Below, piece by piece: positions 45,413 to 53,662 of a stretch of 64,000 nt of DNA; the first letter of the stretch is position 1; every line of letters begins with the position of its first letter. The position numbers and the translations under genes are program-made. Source of the DNA: Sphingomonas yunnanensis. Lineage in GTDB: Bacteria > Pseudomonadota > Alphaproteobacteria > Sphingomonadales > Sphingomonadaceae. The notes under the pieces were generated by a model. It saw only the letters and a list, made by a program, of their open reading frames with translations, was not told the DNA's origin and made no database searches. Location: positions 992,001-1,056,000 of the forward strand of contig NZ_JAIOKB010000001.1 of the NCBI RefSeq assembly GCF_019898765.1, written 5' to 3'.

Positions 45413-47451
45413 CAGTAGCTCGCCACCGTGCCGGCGCCGGTCGTCGTCGGCACCGGCGTCACGTTGCGATAGTTGAGGGTGCCGCTATTGATGCGGTACG
45501 CCTCGGCATCGCCGCCTGCCGGCGCCTCGACCGTAACGCCGTCGAGCCAGATGATCGCCTGGTTGGACAGGTCGACCGAGCTGCTGGTGATCTGCGAGGT
45601 CGCGGCCGTCTTCGAGGTGCCGATGAACCCGCCGAGCATCCACAGATAGCTGGTGTCGATAAAGGCCACCGTTCGATCGTCGGAGCCGCAGGCCACGCAG
45701 TTGACGAGCACCACCGCACAATCCTCGTGCGCGGTGAAGTCGTTATCGCTCGTGCTGGCCAGCGTGCCCCCGATCGTACCGGCGCCGAAGCCGACGCACT
45801 CGTTGAGCAGCCCGGTCGAGCCCGCGCCGGTGACGCTGGTCCCGCCGTTGTTGTGCCAGTTCCAGTTGTCCTGACCAGCGTTATAGATGCCCGCTCGATA
45901 GCCGTAGACCTGGGCGTTGCTGACGATCCCGAGGCCGTTCGAGTTGGTGCCCTGGACCGACGAGCCGTTCAGCACGATCTGCGCGCGCGCGCCGTTGCCA
46001 GTGTACGTGCTGACGATGCCGCCGGTCCCACCGATGACGTCGATCCCCTCGAAATACTGGGTGACGCCGGCGGTGTTGATCGGGACACCGTCGCGTCCGT
46101 TCGCGCAGAGGACGATGAGCGGCGAGGATGCGGCTACCGCGCGGCCGTCCGCCGGATTGTAGTAGGTGTTCGTGCCGTCGTCGAACCAAGTGCCGCGGGT
46201 AGCCGCGCAGGCCGCGAGGCTCGCCGCCTTGGCAGCAGTGGCGAACATGGCGGGCGCATTCGACTGGCTCTGGAACGTCACGCCGCTACCCGAACCGCTG
46301 GTCGCCGTCTGCGTGACGGTGCCAGTGACAAGGCTGCTCGCCGGGGTCACCACGCTCCAGACGCGGATGGCGCCCGACGATACGCCGAGGACCTTGATGA
46401 TCGCGCCGTTGGAGAGGGTGACCGTGTCGTTGACGGCATAGCCGCTGCCGGAGGCCAGCTTGCGGTAGGCGTAAGCCTTGACCGCGCCGTCCACTACCGT
46501 GGTCGGCACGGCGCTGCGCGCGTTCTGATAGACCTGCGGGTAGGTGGCGTTCTGCGACCAGTTGTTCACCGTCCCGCTCGAGGCTGCGGCGAGCAGCAGG
46601 CGATACTGCGGCGTCTCGTTGATGATTGCGACCGAGCCCGCGAAGCCAGGCGCCGCCGGCCATGCGTTCGAGCTGCGCATCACGACGTCGCCCGTCATGT
46701 TGATGATGCGAACGGTGTCGCCGGGCTGTGCCTTGTTCGTCAGCGTCCAGCCGAGATTCTTGTACGGCGCGGCGCGGGTGCCCGCGACGCCGGTGCCATC
46801 CGTGCCAGCGGTCGGGTCGACATACCAGGTCGTGCCCGCCGAGGGGGCCATCGCGCGTGCCGCGGTGCCATCGAAGCTCGTCGAATAGGTGCCGTTGTTG
46901 AGCGCAAAGGTCTGCGAGGGCGAGTAACGCGCCGCGAACGTGGAGGGCGCCGTGAGGGTCGGCGAGGGCGTCGGGGTCGGGGTGGGAGTCGGCGTGCCGC
47001 CCCCCGCAGCGCTTACTTTCACGATCACGGTGTTGATCTCGAGCACCGGTGCAGCGGTGATCATGGTGTTCGCCGCACCGATGGTCTCCGGCATGCCGAA
47101 CACACGGACCTGGAAGTAGCGCAGCGAGCCGTCAGGCTTGGTGACACGAATGGCGTAGAGCGCGCTGTTGGTGGGCGCGGCCGCGATCGCCAGCAGCGCC
47201 TGGCCTGCATCGGCGTCGTCGAGCGCAATGGTCGGCGTCAGCGAGCCATAGTTGGTCGGCCCCTTATACTTCTGGAGCGGACCCTTGAGGGGCTGGAACG
47301 TGACCACCTCGGTCGCCGCGCCGAACCCGCCGATCGACTCGACGTTGCCGATCTCCGTGTAGCTCAGCGCGCCGTAAGCTGCCGCGGTCTGCCCAGCAGG
47401 CGCGCCAGCCGAGATCGCGAGGCCGGTGCCGGCCGCGGTGGTCGAAGCCAT
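45412..47451 (-). CDS. Tail-tube paralogue fused to a beta-helix domain
   Basis: A 679-residue protein. Residues 1-145 are about 85% identical by eye to the phage tail-tube protein encoded at 60154-60603 (same MASTTAAGTGLAISAG start, same FGMPETIGAANTMITA block). A GGGTPTPTPTPTPSPT linker then leads to about 500 residues of a parallel beta-helix-type domain starting YVDPTAGTDGTGVAGTRAAP, a common start of pectate-lyase-like folds, with many Asn/Gly/Thr-rich turns. This would place a large domain on the outside of the tail tube. The gene lies beyond the lysis genes, far from the original tube gene, and is coupled to the GH16-like and DUF1996 genes. Confidence 0.85.
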   Translation of the reverse strand: MASTTAAGTGLAISAGAPAGQTAAAYGALSYTEIGNVESIGGFGAATEVVTFQPLKGPLQKYKGPTNYGSLTPTIALDDADAGQALLAIAAAPTNSALYAIRVTKPDGSLRYFQVRVFGMPETIGAANTMITAAPVLEINTVIVKVSAAGGGTPTPTPTPTPSPTLTAPSTFAARYSPSQTFALNNGTYSTSFDGTAARAMAPSAGTTWYVDPTAGTDGTGVAGTRAAPYKNLGWTLTNKAQPGDTVRIINMTGDVVMRSSNAWPAAPGFAGSVAIINETPQYRLLLAAASSGTVNNWSQNATYPQVYQNARSAVPTTVVDGAVKAYAYRKLASGSGYAVNDTVTLSNGAIIKVLGVSSGAIRVWSVVTPASSLVTGTVTQTATSGSGSGVTFQSQSNAPAMFATAAKAASLAACAATRGTWFDDGTNTYYNPADGRAVAASSPLIVLCANGRDGVPINTAGVTQYFEGIDVIGGTGGIVSTYTGNGARAQIVLNGSSVQGTNSNGLGIVSNAQVYGYRAGIYNAGQDNWNWHNNGGTSVTGAGSTGLLNECVGFGAGTIGGTLASTSDNDFTAHEDCAVVLVNCVACGSDDRTVAFIDTSYLWMLGGFIGTSKTAATSQITSSSVDLSNQAIIWLDGVTVEAPAGGDAEAYRINSGTLNYRNVTPVPTTTGAGTVASY

Positions 47452-47533
47452 GAGTCTATTCTCCCTGAGGTCTGCCGGCTCGCCAGCAGTCGGATGTTGG
47501 ATTTGCAGTCGTGCGGATGCCGTCGAAGGCCTG

Positions 47534-47863
47534 TCAGTGAGCCTTGAGCTGCTGGTCGACGGCGCGATCGCGCGCCTCGCAGCGGCGGATCATCTCGAGC
47601 GCGGAGCGCCGGTAGAGGTTGGACGTCTCGAGCTGGCCGGTCTGGGTGTCGCCGAAGACCTGCCAATCCGCCACAGTCGCGGGATCAGGCGGGACCTCGG
47701 CGGACGGAACATCAGCGGCCAGCGGTCCCTGGACGAGGGCCGAGCAGGGCAACGCAGCCCGGCTGATCACGGGTCGAGGGCCGCATGCAGAGCTTGCCAA
47801 GAGCAGCCCGATTGGAAGTAGAGGGGACAGCAGTCGTGCTGCCCGGCGCGCGGCGCATCGCAT
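47534..47863 (-). CDS. Outer-membrane spanin (Rz1-like lipoprotein)
   Basis: A 109-residue lipoprotein with signal LLSPLLPIGLLLASSAC, where the Cys would be lipidated, and a Pro-rich mature start. Its ATG lies inside the Rz-like gene in another frame (152-base overlap), the classic embedded Rz/Rz1 architecture. It would join the inner-membrane spanin to fuse the membranes in the last step of lysis. Confidence 0.7.
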   Translation of the reverse strand: MRCAARRAARLLSPLLPIGLLLASSACGPRPVISRAALPCSALVQGPLAADVPSAEVPPDPATVADWQVFGDTQTGQLETSNLYRRSALEMIRRCEARDRAVDQQLKAH

Positions 47864-48089
47864 CTTCGTTCTCCTTGGAGGTGGCCGCGGTCACCGCGGC
47901 GGTCGTCATGGCGGCGGCAGTGTCGGCCGCGGCGCCGATCGCGGCGTCGGCCATCGCGTCGGAGCGCGCGCTGCCGGCCTGCGCCTCCGCGGCGGTCTGC
48001 TGAGCCCGGCTACAGGCACGCGGGCCGATGATCGCCGCGGCGAGTCCGACCACAACGACGAACGCGATAGCGATGATGACGGAGCGCAT
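47712..48089 (-). CDS. Inner-membrane spanin (Rz-like)
   Basis: A 125-residue protein with one N-terminal membrane helix (SVIIAIAFVVVVGLAAAII) and an Ala-rich helical periplasmic domain. The ATG shares its A with the endolysin stop. Position after the endolysin and the overlap with an out-of-frame lipoprotein gene identify it; sequence alone would not. Confidence 0.65.
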   Translation of the reverse strand: MRSVIIAIAFVVVVGLAAAIIGPRACSRAQQTAAEAQAGSARSDAMADAAIGAAADTAAAMTTAAVTAATSKENEDAMRRAPGSTTAVPSTSNRAALGKLCMRPSTRDQPGCVALLGPRPGTAGR

Positions 48090-48706
48090 CAGCGCGCCCA
48101 CTCGCCGGTCTTGTGGTGAAGCCAGCTCAGGAAGTCGCCGACCGTCTTGCCCTTCAAGATGGAAGGGTTCGCCTTCGTCGCGGCCGACCCAGCGAGCTCG
48201 TCGGCGCGCGCGCTCACGTCGGCGCCGATCACCTCGGCCGCCTTGCCGGCGCCGAAGAAGTGCGCCGCGTAGAGCGAGGCACTGTTGATCGGGATGCCGG
48301 CGCGCAGCAGCACCACGACGTTCTTCGCGGTCAGCGTCTTCACACGCGCGAGCTGCTCTTCGGCCGTCGGCTTAAGGCCGCCGAACGGCAGCGCCGCGTT
48401 GCTGCCCCAGCTGCCGCCCTCGCCCAACCAAGTCGCCTTGAGGAACTGGTAGAGCCCCGACCCGCTCGACGTCGGCGCCTTGGCGTAGAGCTTGTGGCCG
48501 CTCTCGATCCCTGCGAGCTTGTCGAAATAGTCGGGCGGCACCTTCGTCGAGGCGGACGGCGCCGGCGCCGCGGCGGGCGCCTGCTCGTCGCGGGGCACGC
48601 CAATCGCGTCGGCGAAGGCGTTGAATGCCGGCATGTGCTCATCAAGCAGCTTTCCGCCGGGGCCGAATGGGCGCACGGCAGCAGCGAGCAAAGCCCGTTT
48701 GGTCAT
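48089..48706 (-). CDS. Phage lysozyme-like endolysin
   Basis: A 205-residue protein starting at the ATG 48706 with AAGGA six bases upstream. The C-terminal domain contains KLAGIESGHKLYAKAP followed by SGSGLYQFLKATWLG, the SLT/lysozyme-like arrangement with Glu68 as catalytic acid and a Gly-Leu-Tyr-Gln-Phe motif. The N-terminal ~55 residues are Ala/Pro-rich linker with a weak hydrophobic start (RALLAAAV). It cleaves the glycan strands of peptidoglycan for lysis. Membrane-protein genes upstream could provide the holin. Confidence 0.8.
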   Translation of the reverse strand: MTKRALLAAAVRPFGPGGKLLDEHMPAFNAFADAIGVPRDEQAPAAAPAPSASTKVPPDYFDKLAGIESGHKLYAKAPTSSGSGLYQFLKATWLGEGGSWGSNAALPFGGLKPTAEEQLARVKTLTAKNVVVLLRAGIPINSASLYAAHFFGAGKAAEVIGADVSARADELAGSAATKANPSILKGKTVGDFLSWLHHKTGEWAR

Positions 48707-48728
48707 CGTCAGTCCTTCTCGAGTGAGG

Positions 48729-49037
48729 TCAGCGCGGCTCTTCGGTGACCGCGACAGGATCACCAGGGCGGCCGGTCGGCACGTCGGCCGGCCGGGAGTC
48801 GGCGAGCTGTGCCGACTGCCTCTCGATCGTCACCGCGTCCGCAGCCGCTCGCGCGCCGTCGATCGCCTTCTGCACCGCGAGTGTCATCGCGCCGATCAGG
48901 CCGCCCGCGAGGGTATCGAGGAGGCGCTGGCTCGCCTCGGGCACGGTGCGGTACGCCACCAGAACGGCGATGCCCGCGACTGCGAGGATCAGCATCGTGG
49001 CGAGCACATAGCGCCAGTGTCGGTCGGTGTCGGTCAT
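48729..49037 (-). CDS. Small membrane protein, holin candidate
   Basis: A 102-residue protein with two hydrophobic segments (VLATMLILAVAGIAVLVAY and LLDTLAGGLIGAMTLAV) and a charged, Pro-rich C-terminal tail. The ATG 49037 has AAGGGG upstream. Size, topology and position directly upstream of the endolysin make it a good holin candidate, though the family is not recognised. Confidence 0.5.
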   Translation of the reverse strand: MTDTDRHWRYVLATMLILAVAGIAVLVAYRTVPEASQRLLDTLAGGLIGAMTLAVQKAIDGARAAADAVTIERQSAQLADSRPADVPTGRPGDPVAVTEEPR

Positions 49038-49039
49038 GA

Positions 49040-49420
49040 TCACCCCTTGTCGGTTAGGCGGGCGAGCATCACCGCCACCTCGGGCGTGAGGCTCGGATTG
49101 TGGCGCGCGTCGGTGTTCTCACGCAGCGCGCGGGTCAGGCTTTCCATGCAGTCGCGCTCGGAGCGGCTATCGGAGTGCCGCAGCTCCTTGCCGTCGCGGA
49201 TCTCCGCTTTCAGTTCGGAGACCATGTCGATCAACGACTTGATTGAACGGGAGTCGACCATGGACGCGGCAACCACGGTCGCCTCGCCCTCGGCTACCGG
49301 CGGGGCTGCCTTCTTCTTTTTCCGCTCGTTCCAGGTCAGCCAGGCGACGGTGCCTGCCGTTCCGAACAGTGCGCCGACAGACTGCACCCACGTCGGCACC
49401 TCACTTGCGTCCATCGCCAT
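49040..49420 (-). CDS. Phage membrane protein, one helix
   Basis: A 126-residue protein with one membrane segment near the N-terminus (VGALFGTAGTVAWLTW), a KKKK stop-transfer run and a helical cytoplasmic region (SIKSLIDMVSELKAEIRD). Position in the lysis block suggests a holin-associated or superinfection-related role; no family is recognised. It overlaps the upstream gene by about 20 bases. Confidence 0.5.
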   Translation of the reverse strand: MAMDASEVPTWVQSVGALFGTAGTVAWLTWNERKKKKAAPPVAEGEATVVAASMVDSRSIKSLIDMVSELKAEIRDGKELRHSDSRSERDCMESLTRALRENTDARHNPSLTPEVAVMLARLTDKG

Positions 49421-49835
49421 ACGTCCCCGAAGCAACCCGGAGCGCGTCGGCTCCTGCGTACTGAAACATGATCGCTTCGAGGGCGAAGAGGCCGGCGTAG
49501 GTGAAGACGGCAGGAGACCGCCACTCCACTGCCAGCGCGCCGGCCGTCAGAAACGCCCACACGAGCATGCCGACGCCGCTGCCGATCTGCCGTACCCTCG
49601 GCGTCTCGCTGCGCGAGCCGTTGACGTAGAGCGCGACCAGGCGGAGGCATCCGACGGCGAAGGTGACCGTGCCCCACCACTCCTCCGGCGCCATCTCGCG
49701 CAGCGGCCGGAAGAAGGGACGGCCGAAGCTGTCCCCTGGGAGCAGGAGCGTGAAGCCCCACCCCCAGAGGATGAAGGCCAGCACCCACTCGGGCGCCCGC
49801 TCCCGGAAGGTCCGGGCGAACCGAATGAAGATCAC
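49401..49835 (-). CDS. Phage membrane protein, multi-helix
   Basis: A 144-residue protein with about four hydrophobic segments (VLAFILWGWGFTLLL, TVTFAVGCLRLVALYV, VGMLVWAFLTAGALAV, VFTYAGLFALEAIMF). A similar protein type occurs in lysis blocks of tailed phages, where it may be a holin or antiholin. Which of the three membrane proteins here is the holin cannot be decided from sequence. Confidence 0.5.
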   Translation of the reverse strand: MIFIRFARTFRERAPEWVLAFILWGWGFTLLLPGDSFGRPFFRPLREMAPEEWWGTVTFAVGCLRLVALYVNGSRSETPRVRQIGSGVGMLVWAFLTAGALAVEWRSPAVFTYAGLFALEAIMFQYAGADALRVASGTYGDGRK

Positions 49836-49840
49836 GAGCC

Positions 49841-49978
49841 TTACTTCTGAGTGCCGTCGGGATAGGGCGCCGCTTCGACCCAGTTGCCGGCGTCGGCGTT
49901 GCCAGCCGGCCGGTCTGCGTCGCAGGCAGCCACCAGCAGCGCGGCGAGCAAGGCGCTCGCCAGCATGATCTTCCTCAT
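49841..49978 (-). CDS. 45-residue lipoprotein
   Basis: MRKIMLASALLAALLVAACD is a textbook lipoprotein signal with the lipobox VAAC; the mature part is only about 26 residues. The ATG has AAGGAG seven bases upstream. Phage-encoded small lipoproteins often act in superinfection exclusion, which is inference here. Confidence 0.65.
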   Translation of the reverse strand: MRKIMLASALLAALLVAACDADRPAGNADAGNWVEAAPYPDGTQK

Positions 49979-50000
49979 GGTCTTTCTCCTTCTTGAAGGG

Positions 50001-50504
50001 TCAGGCAGGCCAGCTGCGCGACGCTGCCGCGACGATTTCGCCGAGCGATCCGGCCCGCATAATCGCGGCCTTCGTCCCCATGCGGACGGCCTCGATCGCA
50101 GCACCCAGCGGCACCCAGGCGTCGGCCTGCGCGATGACCTCGGGCGCGAGCTGCGCGAGGCTGATGCCGCGCGCCGTCGCCTCGGCGGACAGGAACGGCG
50201 TCGCTGCCGTACTGTCGACCGTCCACGCGCGCGCCTCGGCTTCCTTGCGGGTGTAGGTCATCGCCTGGCCGGCACCAGGGGTGAGGTAGCGCATGCGCAG
50301 CGCTTCCGCCTCCTGATCGACGCGCGCGGCCATCGCCACGCGAAGCGCGACGAGATCCAGCTCGGGCTGTGCCACAACCTTCTGCGGCACCACCACGATG
50401 CCGGCACCGTCGGGCAGCTGCTGGAGCGCTGCCGCGCCCGCCGAGCCGCTACCGCGGATGAGCGGCTCGCCGGTCTCAAGGTGATAAATGATCCAATATT
50501 CCAC
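50001..50504 (-). CDS. Tail-fibre assembly-type protein
   Basis: A 167-residue protein beginning MEYWIIYHLETGEPLIRG, the pattern typical of proteins encoded directly after tail-fibre genes, with a helical C-terminal half (RKEAEARAWTVDS, and on). It may be a fibre chaperone or a small virion protein. It is 11 bases downstream of the tail-tip gene stop. Confidence 0.55.
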   Translation of the reverse strand: MEYWIIYHLETGEPLIRGSGSAGAAALQQLPDGAGIVVVPQKVVAQPELDLVALRVAMAARVDQEAEALRMRYLTPGAGQAMTYTRKEAEARAWTVDSTAATPFLSAEATARGISLAQLAPEVIAQADAWVPLGAAIEAVRMGTKAAIMRAGSLGEIVAAASRSWPA

Positions 50505-50515
50505 GGCCGGACTCC

Positions 50516-53500
50516 TCAGATGGCGATCCAGGTCACGCGAAGGTTGATCGCGGTGACGACGTACGAGGCGGCGATCTCGCGGGTGTAATAGTCGCCCTCG
50601 TTGACCACGCCGGTGTCACGGTTGCCCTTGTAGACGGTGGCGACGAAGGTGGTGCCGAACAGCGTCGTCGCGAGCACCGGAATGCTCTGGAAGGGGCGCG
50701 CCGGGTCGATCTGATAGACGTGCCCTTGATCGTCATAGGACCTGAGGAACAGCCCGCCTCCATCCGCGACGCGGGTCACGGTCAGCGGCTTTCCCGTGCC
50801 GTTATAGTTGGTCGTGACCGTCTGCTGACCCGCGTCGGTCTGCACCGCGATGATCGCTTCGACCATGAAGCGACCGCGGGGTTGCAGAGGCGTCAGCGTG
50901 AGCGAGAAGGGCACGTTGGCGCCGCCTACGACGCCGGCAACCGACCCAGCCCACGCGGCGGCGCCCACCTGCGCCATGCTGTTCGGGTCGAGCTTTGTGC
51001 TGCGGATCGTACCGTCGACCAACAGGTCGCCTTCAACGAACATATTCGCGCCGACATAGAACTGCGCGGGCGAGCCATCGACCTTTGAGAGTTGGATCGA
51101 CGTTTTGCCTTCCGGCGTCTGTCCCTTGACCCCCCAGAAAACTGCGGTGCGCCCGTCGAGCCCCGCGATCGCGCCGGCCTGAGTGCTCACGGTCGCCGCG
51201 GTGCCATTATACTCGGCCCGAAGCTGCTCGAGCGTCGAGGCCGAGGCGAAGCCACCCTCCGCAATCGCAGTCGCCACCTGGTCGATCTTCGCCAGGCCAC
51301 CGGTCACGGACGCGTCTGCCGTATACGTCGTCGCCGGAGCGTCACCTGCCTCGACCTTCACGCGCGCGACGTCGATGCTGCGCGGGTTGCTGATACCCGA
51401 CGCAATCAGCCGCAGCTGAATCGACTTGGTCCCCGCAGGCGCGGTGAAGCTGAACTCCTTGCGCGGATCGTTGGAGCTGGATCCGACCAACCACGACTGG
51501 CTGGTGCGCGTGTCGTATGAGACCGACCCGGTGCCGTTGTCCCCTGTCCACAGCGAAGGATCGATGCGGAAGCCACCTGTGTCGGCGCTCAGGGTCAGCT
51601 CGAAGCTGACGGTATAGCGCGCGCCGGCTTGCACGGTGATCGGCGGCAGCAGCGCCACCGACTCATCTGGCAGCGCCCAATGCAGCACGCGCTTCCCACT
51701 CGCGGCATCGTCGATGACTGCCCCGCCCTGCGGCACGAGCAGACCCGCCGTTCCGTTCTCGAAGCCGCCATTGACCTGCAAGTTCGGCCGTGGCGCCGCG
51801 CGTGCTTCCAACGTCCGCACACTCTGCGCCGTCGCGAACCGGCCGTCCGACAGCGCGGTCTCGGCGCTGCTCACCCGGCTGGATAGATCGTTGGTGTTCG
51901 CTTCGAGGGTGCTCTGCCGATCGGCGAGCGCCTTGTCGGCTGTGGCGTAAGCGCTGGTGATCTCCTGCGCCTTGGCATCGATCTGACTGCCGACGCTCGC
52001 CGAAACGGTGTCGATCCGCTGACCGATCGCCGCGTCGCGAGTGATCGCGGCCTGATCGACGCGCGAGACCTCCGCGCGCAGGGCCGAGTCGTTGTAGCCG
52101 CCGCCATCGACCACGAGGCTGTCAATTCGCTCGTTGAGCGTCCCCTCAGAGCCCTTGGCACGCTCAATCTCGGCGGCGAGATCGCCTCGCGCCGCCGAGA
52201 TCCGATCATTGGCCGCGGCGACCTGCGCGTCGACCGACGGGATGATCTCGTCGTTGAGTTCAGCCAGCTGAGCCTTCGCCGCGGCGAGCGCTGCCAACAC
52301 GTCGGCCGAGGGCGTGCCGCCTACCGCATTCGTGTCCTTAGACGTGTTCTGGCTGGTCTTGTCGGCGTTGTTGGCCGGCTTCGTGCCGAGCGGGTCGGTG
52401 ATGTCCGGCCACGCCACGCTTCCCCCGCCCAGGCCCGGCGAGATCGGCGCCGCCTCGCTCAGCCCCTCGATCGTCAGCGCCAGCTTACTGGTGACCTCGC
52501 CGACCTCGATCGAGAAGTCCTTGAAGAACCCGTAAACCGTGAGACTGTCGGTGCCGACGTCGCCGATCCAGAGCGAAGGGCGCGCGCGGATCGAGGCGAT
52601 CCGGTTGGCCACCGCGTCGATCGCGTCCGTGCGCAGCAGCGCGCGCAGCCCCATTCGCTTCGCCCACGACCGCGGCACGACGGTGACGGCGCCGAAGTCG
52701 TCGACCTCCTTGCGGCTGAAGTCAGTGATACCCGCCGTGGGCGCGCGCTCGGTGGTGCCGAGCCCCACCACCTTGCCGATCAGCAGCGTGCCGACTGAGA
52801 CCTGTCCGTTGCCCGCGATCGTCACCGTGACGCGCCCGCTACCCTGCGGCATGTCGAGAAACGTGACCGCGCCTGGGCCAGCGGCCGCGGTGCGGTCATA
52901 GCCGGCCGCCTGCACGCGCACGGTGCTGCCGACCACATCGAGCAGCGCAACCGCGTTGATCGTGCCTGCGTCGAGCCCGACGACGATCGAGCCGCTGGCA
53001 GTGGTCGCGGTGCCGAGCGCCTGGTCGAACATAGCCCAGCGGTTCGTCGGGCCAACCGTCAGCCAGGCAGCTGGGTCGGCGAGCGGGTCACGCGCCTTGT
53101 TGCTGGCGACAGCGCTCTCGTAGACGACGTGCGACCGCATGACGCGGTCACCCGCGGCGTAGGTGGCCGCGTTGCTCCACGCCGGCGCGTCCGCCTCGGC
53201 CACGCTGCTCTGCGCCAGCATCGCCTCGGTGAGCACGACAGGCTGCAGGACGCGCAGCGAGGAGGTCGCATCGTCGGGCGCGGGATCGGTGCCGGTGTCG
53301 GCGGCCGTCTCGGTTTCCGCGAAGCCCTCTACCGACAGCGTGCAGTAGCTGAGCGGCGGATAGTTGAGGTCGAGCTCGAAGTCCTTGAAGAAGCCCAGCG
53401 CCCCCAACCAGGCGATCTGCTCGTCGGCGATCCAGCGCGCCGGCGTGGCGCGGAGGGCGGCGAGATGACGCTGGAGCCCGTCGACCTCATCGAACGGCAC

Positions 53501-53662
53501 CGCCAGCTTGACCGACAGCGTGCGCGAGAACCCGCGCTCCACGACCGTGGTGACGCCGAAATCGTCCGTCACCCGCCGGCTATAATCGGTGATACTGATC
53601 GTCGGCGCGGCCTCGACGATGCCGAGGTCGAACGAATTGCCGCCGTCCAGAACGACCCTCAT
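50516..53662 (-). CDS. Tail tip / fibre protein with internal duplication
   Basis: A 1048-residue protein with a modular layout. A ~100-residue domain occurs twice (residues about 18-117 and 328-427; both copies share APT..ITD[YF]SR, DDFG..TVV and GFFKDF). Between the copies lies a carbohydrate-binding-like segment (WSNAATYAAGDRVMRSHVVY). A long coiled coil follows (about 470-650), then a beta-sandwich resembling a CBM (LQVNGGFENGTAGLL), and a C-terminal segment GLDGRTAVFWGVKGQTPEG with VGANMFVEGDLLVDGTI, typical of DUF1983-like ends of central tip/fibre proteins. It probably forms the host-recognition tip. It overlaps the tape-measure stop by four bases. Confidence 0.75.
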   Translation of the reverse strand: MRVVLDGGNSFDLGIVEAAPTISITDYSRRVTDDFGVTTVVERGFSRTLSVKLAVPFDEVDGLQRHLAALRATPARWIADEQIAWLGALGFFKDFELDLNYPPLSYCTLSVEGFAETETAADTGTDPAPDDATSSLRVLQPVVLTEAMLAQSSVAEADAPAWSNAATYAAGDRVMRSHVVYESAVASNKARDPLADPAAWLTVGPTNRWAMFDQALGTATTASGSIVVGLDAGTINAVALLDVVGSTVRVQAAGYDRTAAAGPGAVTFLDMPQGSGRVTVTIAGNGQVSVGTLLIGKVVGLGTTERAPTAGITDFSRKEVDDFGAVTVVPRSWAKRMGLRALLRTDAIDAVANRIASIRARPSLWIGDVGTDSLTVYGFFKDFSIEVGEVTSKLALTIEGLSEAAPISPGLGGGSVAWPDITDPLGTKPANNADKTSQNTSKDTNAVGGTPSADVLAALAAAKAQLAELNDEIIPSVDAQVAAANDRISAARGDLAAEIERAKGSEGTLNERIDSLVVDGGGYNDSALRAEVSRVDQAAITRDAAIGQRIDTVSASVGSQIDAKAQEITSAYATADKALADRQSTLEANTNDLSSRVSSAETALSDGRFATAQSVRTLEARAAPRPNLQVNGGFENGTAGLLVPQGGAVIDDAASGKRVLHWALPDESVALLPPITVQAGARYTVSFELTLSADTGGFRIDPSLWTGDNGTGSVSYDTRTSQSWLVGSSSNDPRKEFSFTAPAGTKSIQLRLIASGISNPRSIDVARVKVEAGDAPATTYTADASVTGGLAKIDQVATAIAEGGFASASTLEQLRAEYNGTAATVSTQAGAIAGLDGRTAVFWGVKGQTPEGKTSIQLSKVDGSPAQFYVGANMFVEGDLLVDGTIRSTKLDPNSMAQVGAAAWAGSVAGVVGGANVPFSLTLTPLQPRGRFMVEAIIAVQTDAGQQTVTTNYNGTGKPLTVTRVADGGGLFLRSYDDQGHVYQIDPARPFQSIPVLATTLFGTTFVATVYKGNRDTGVVNEGDYYTREIAASYVVTAINLRVTWIAI

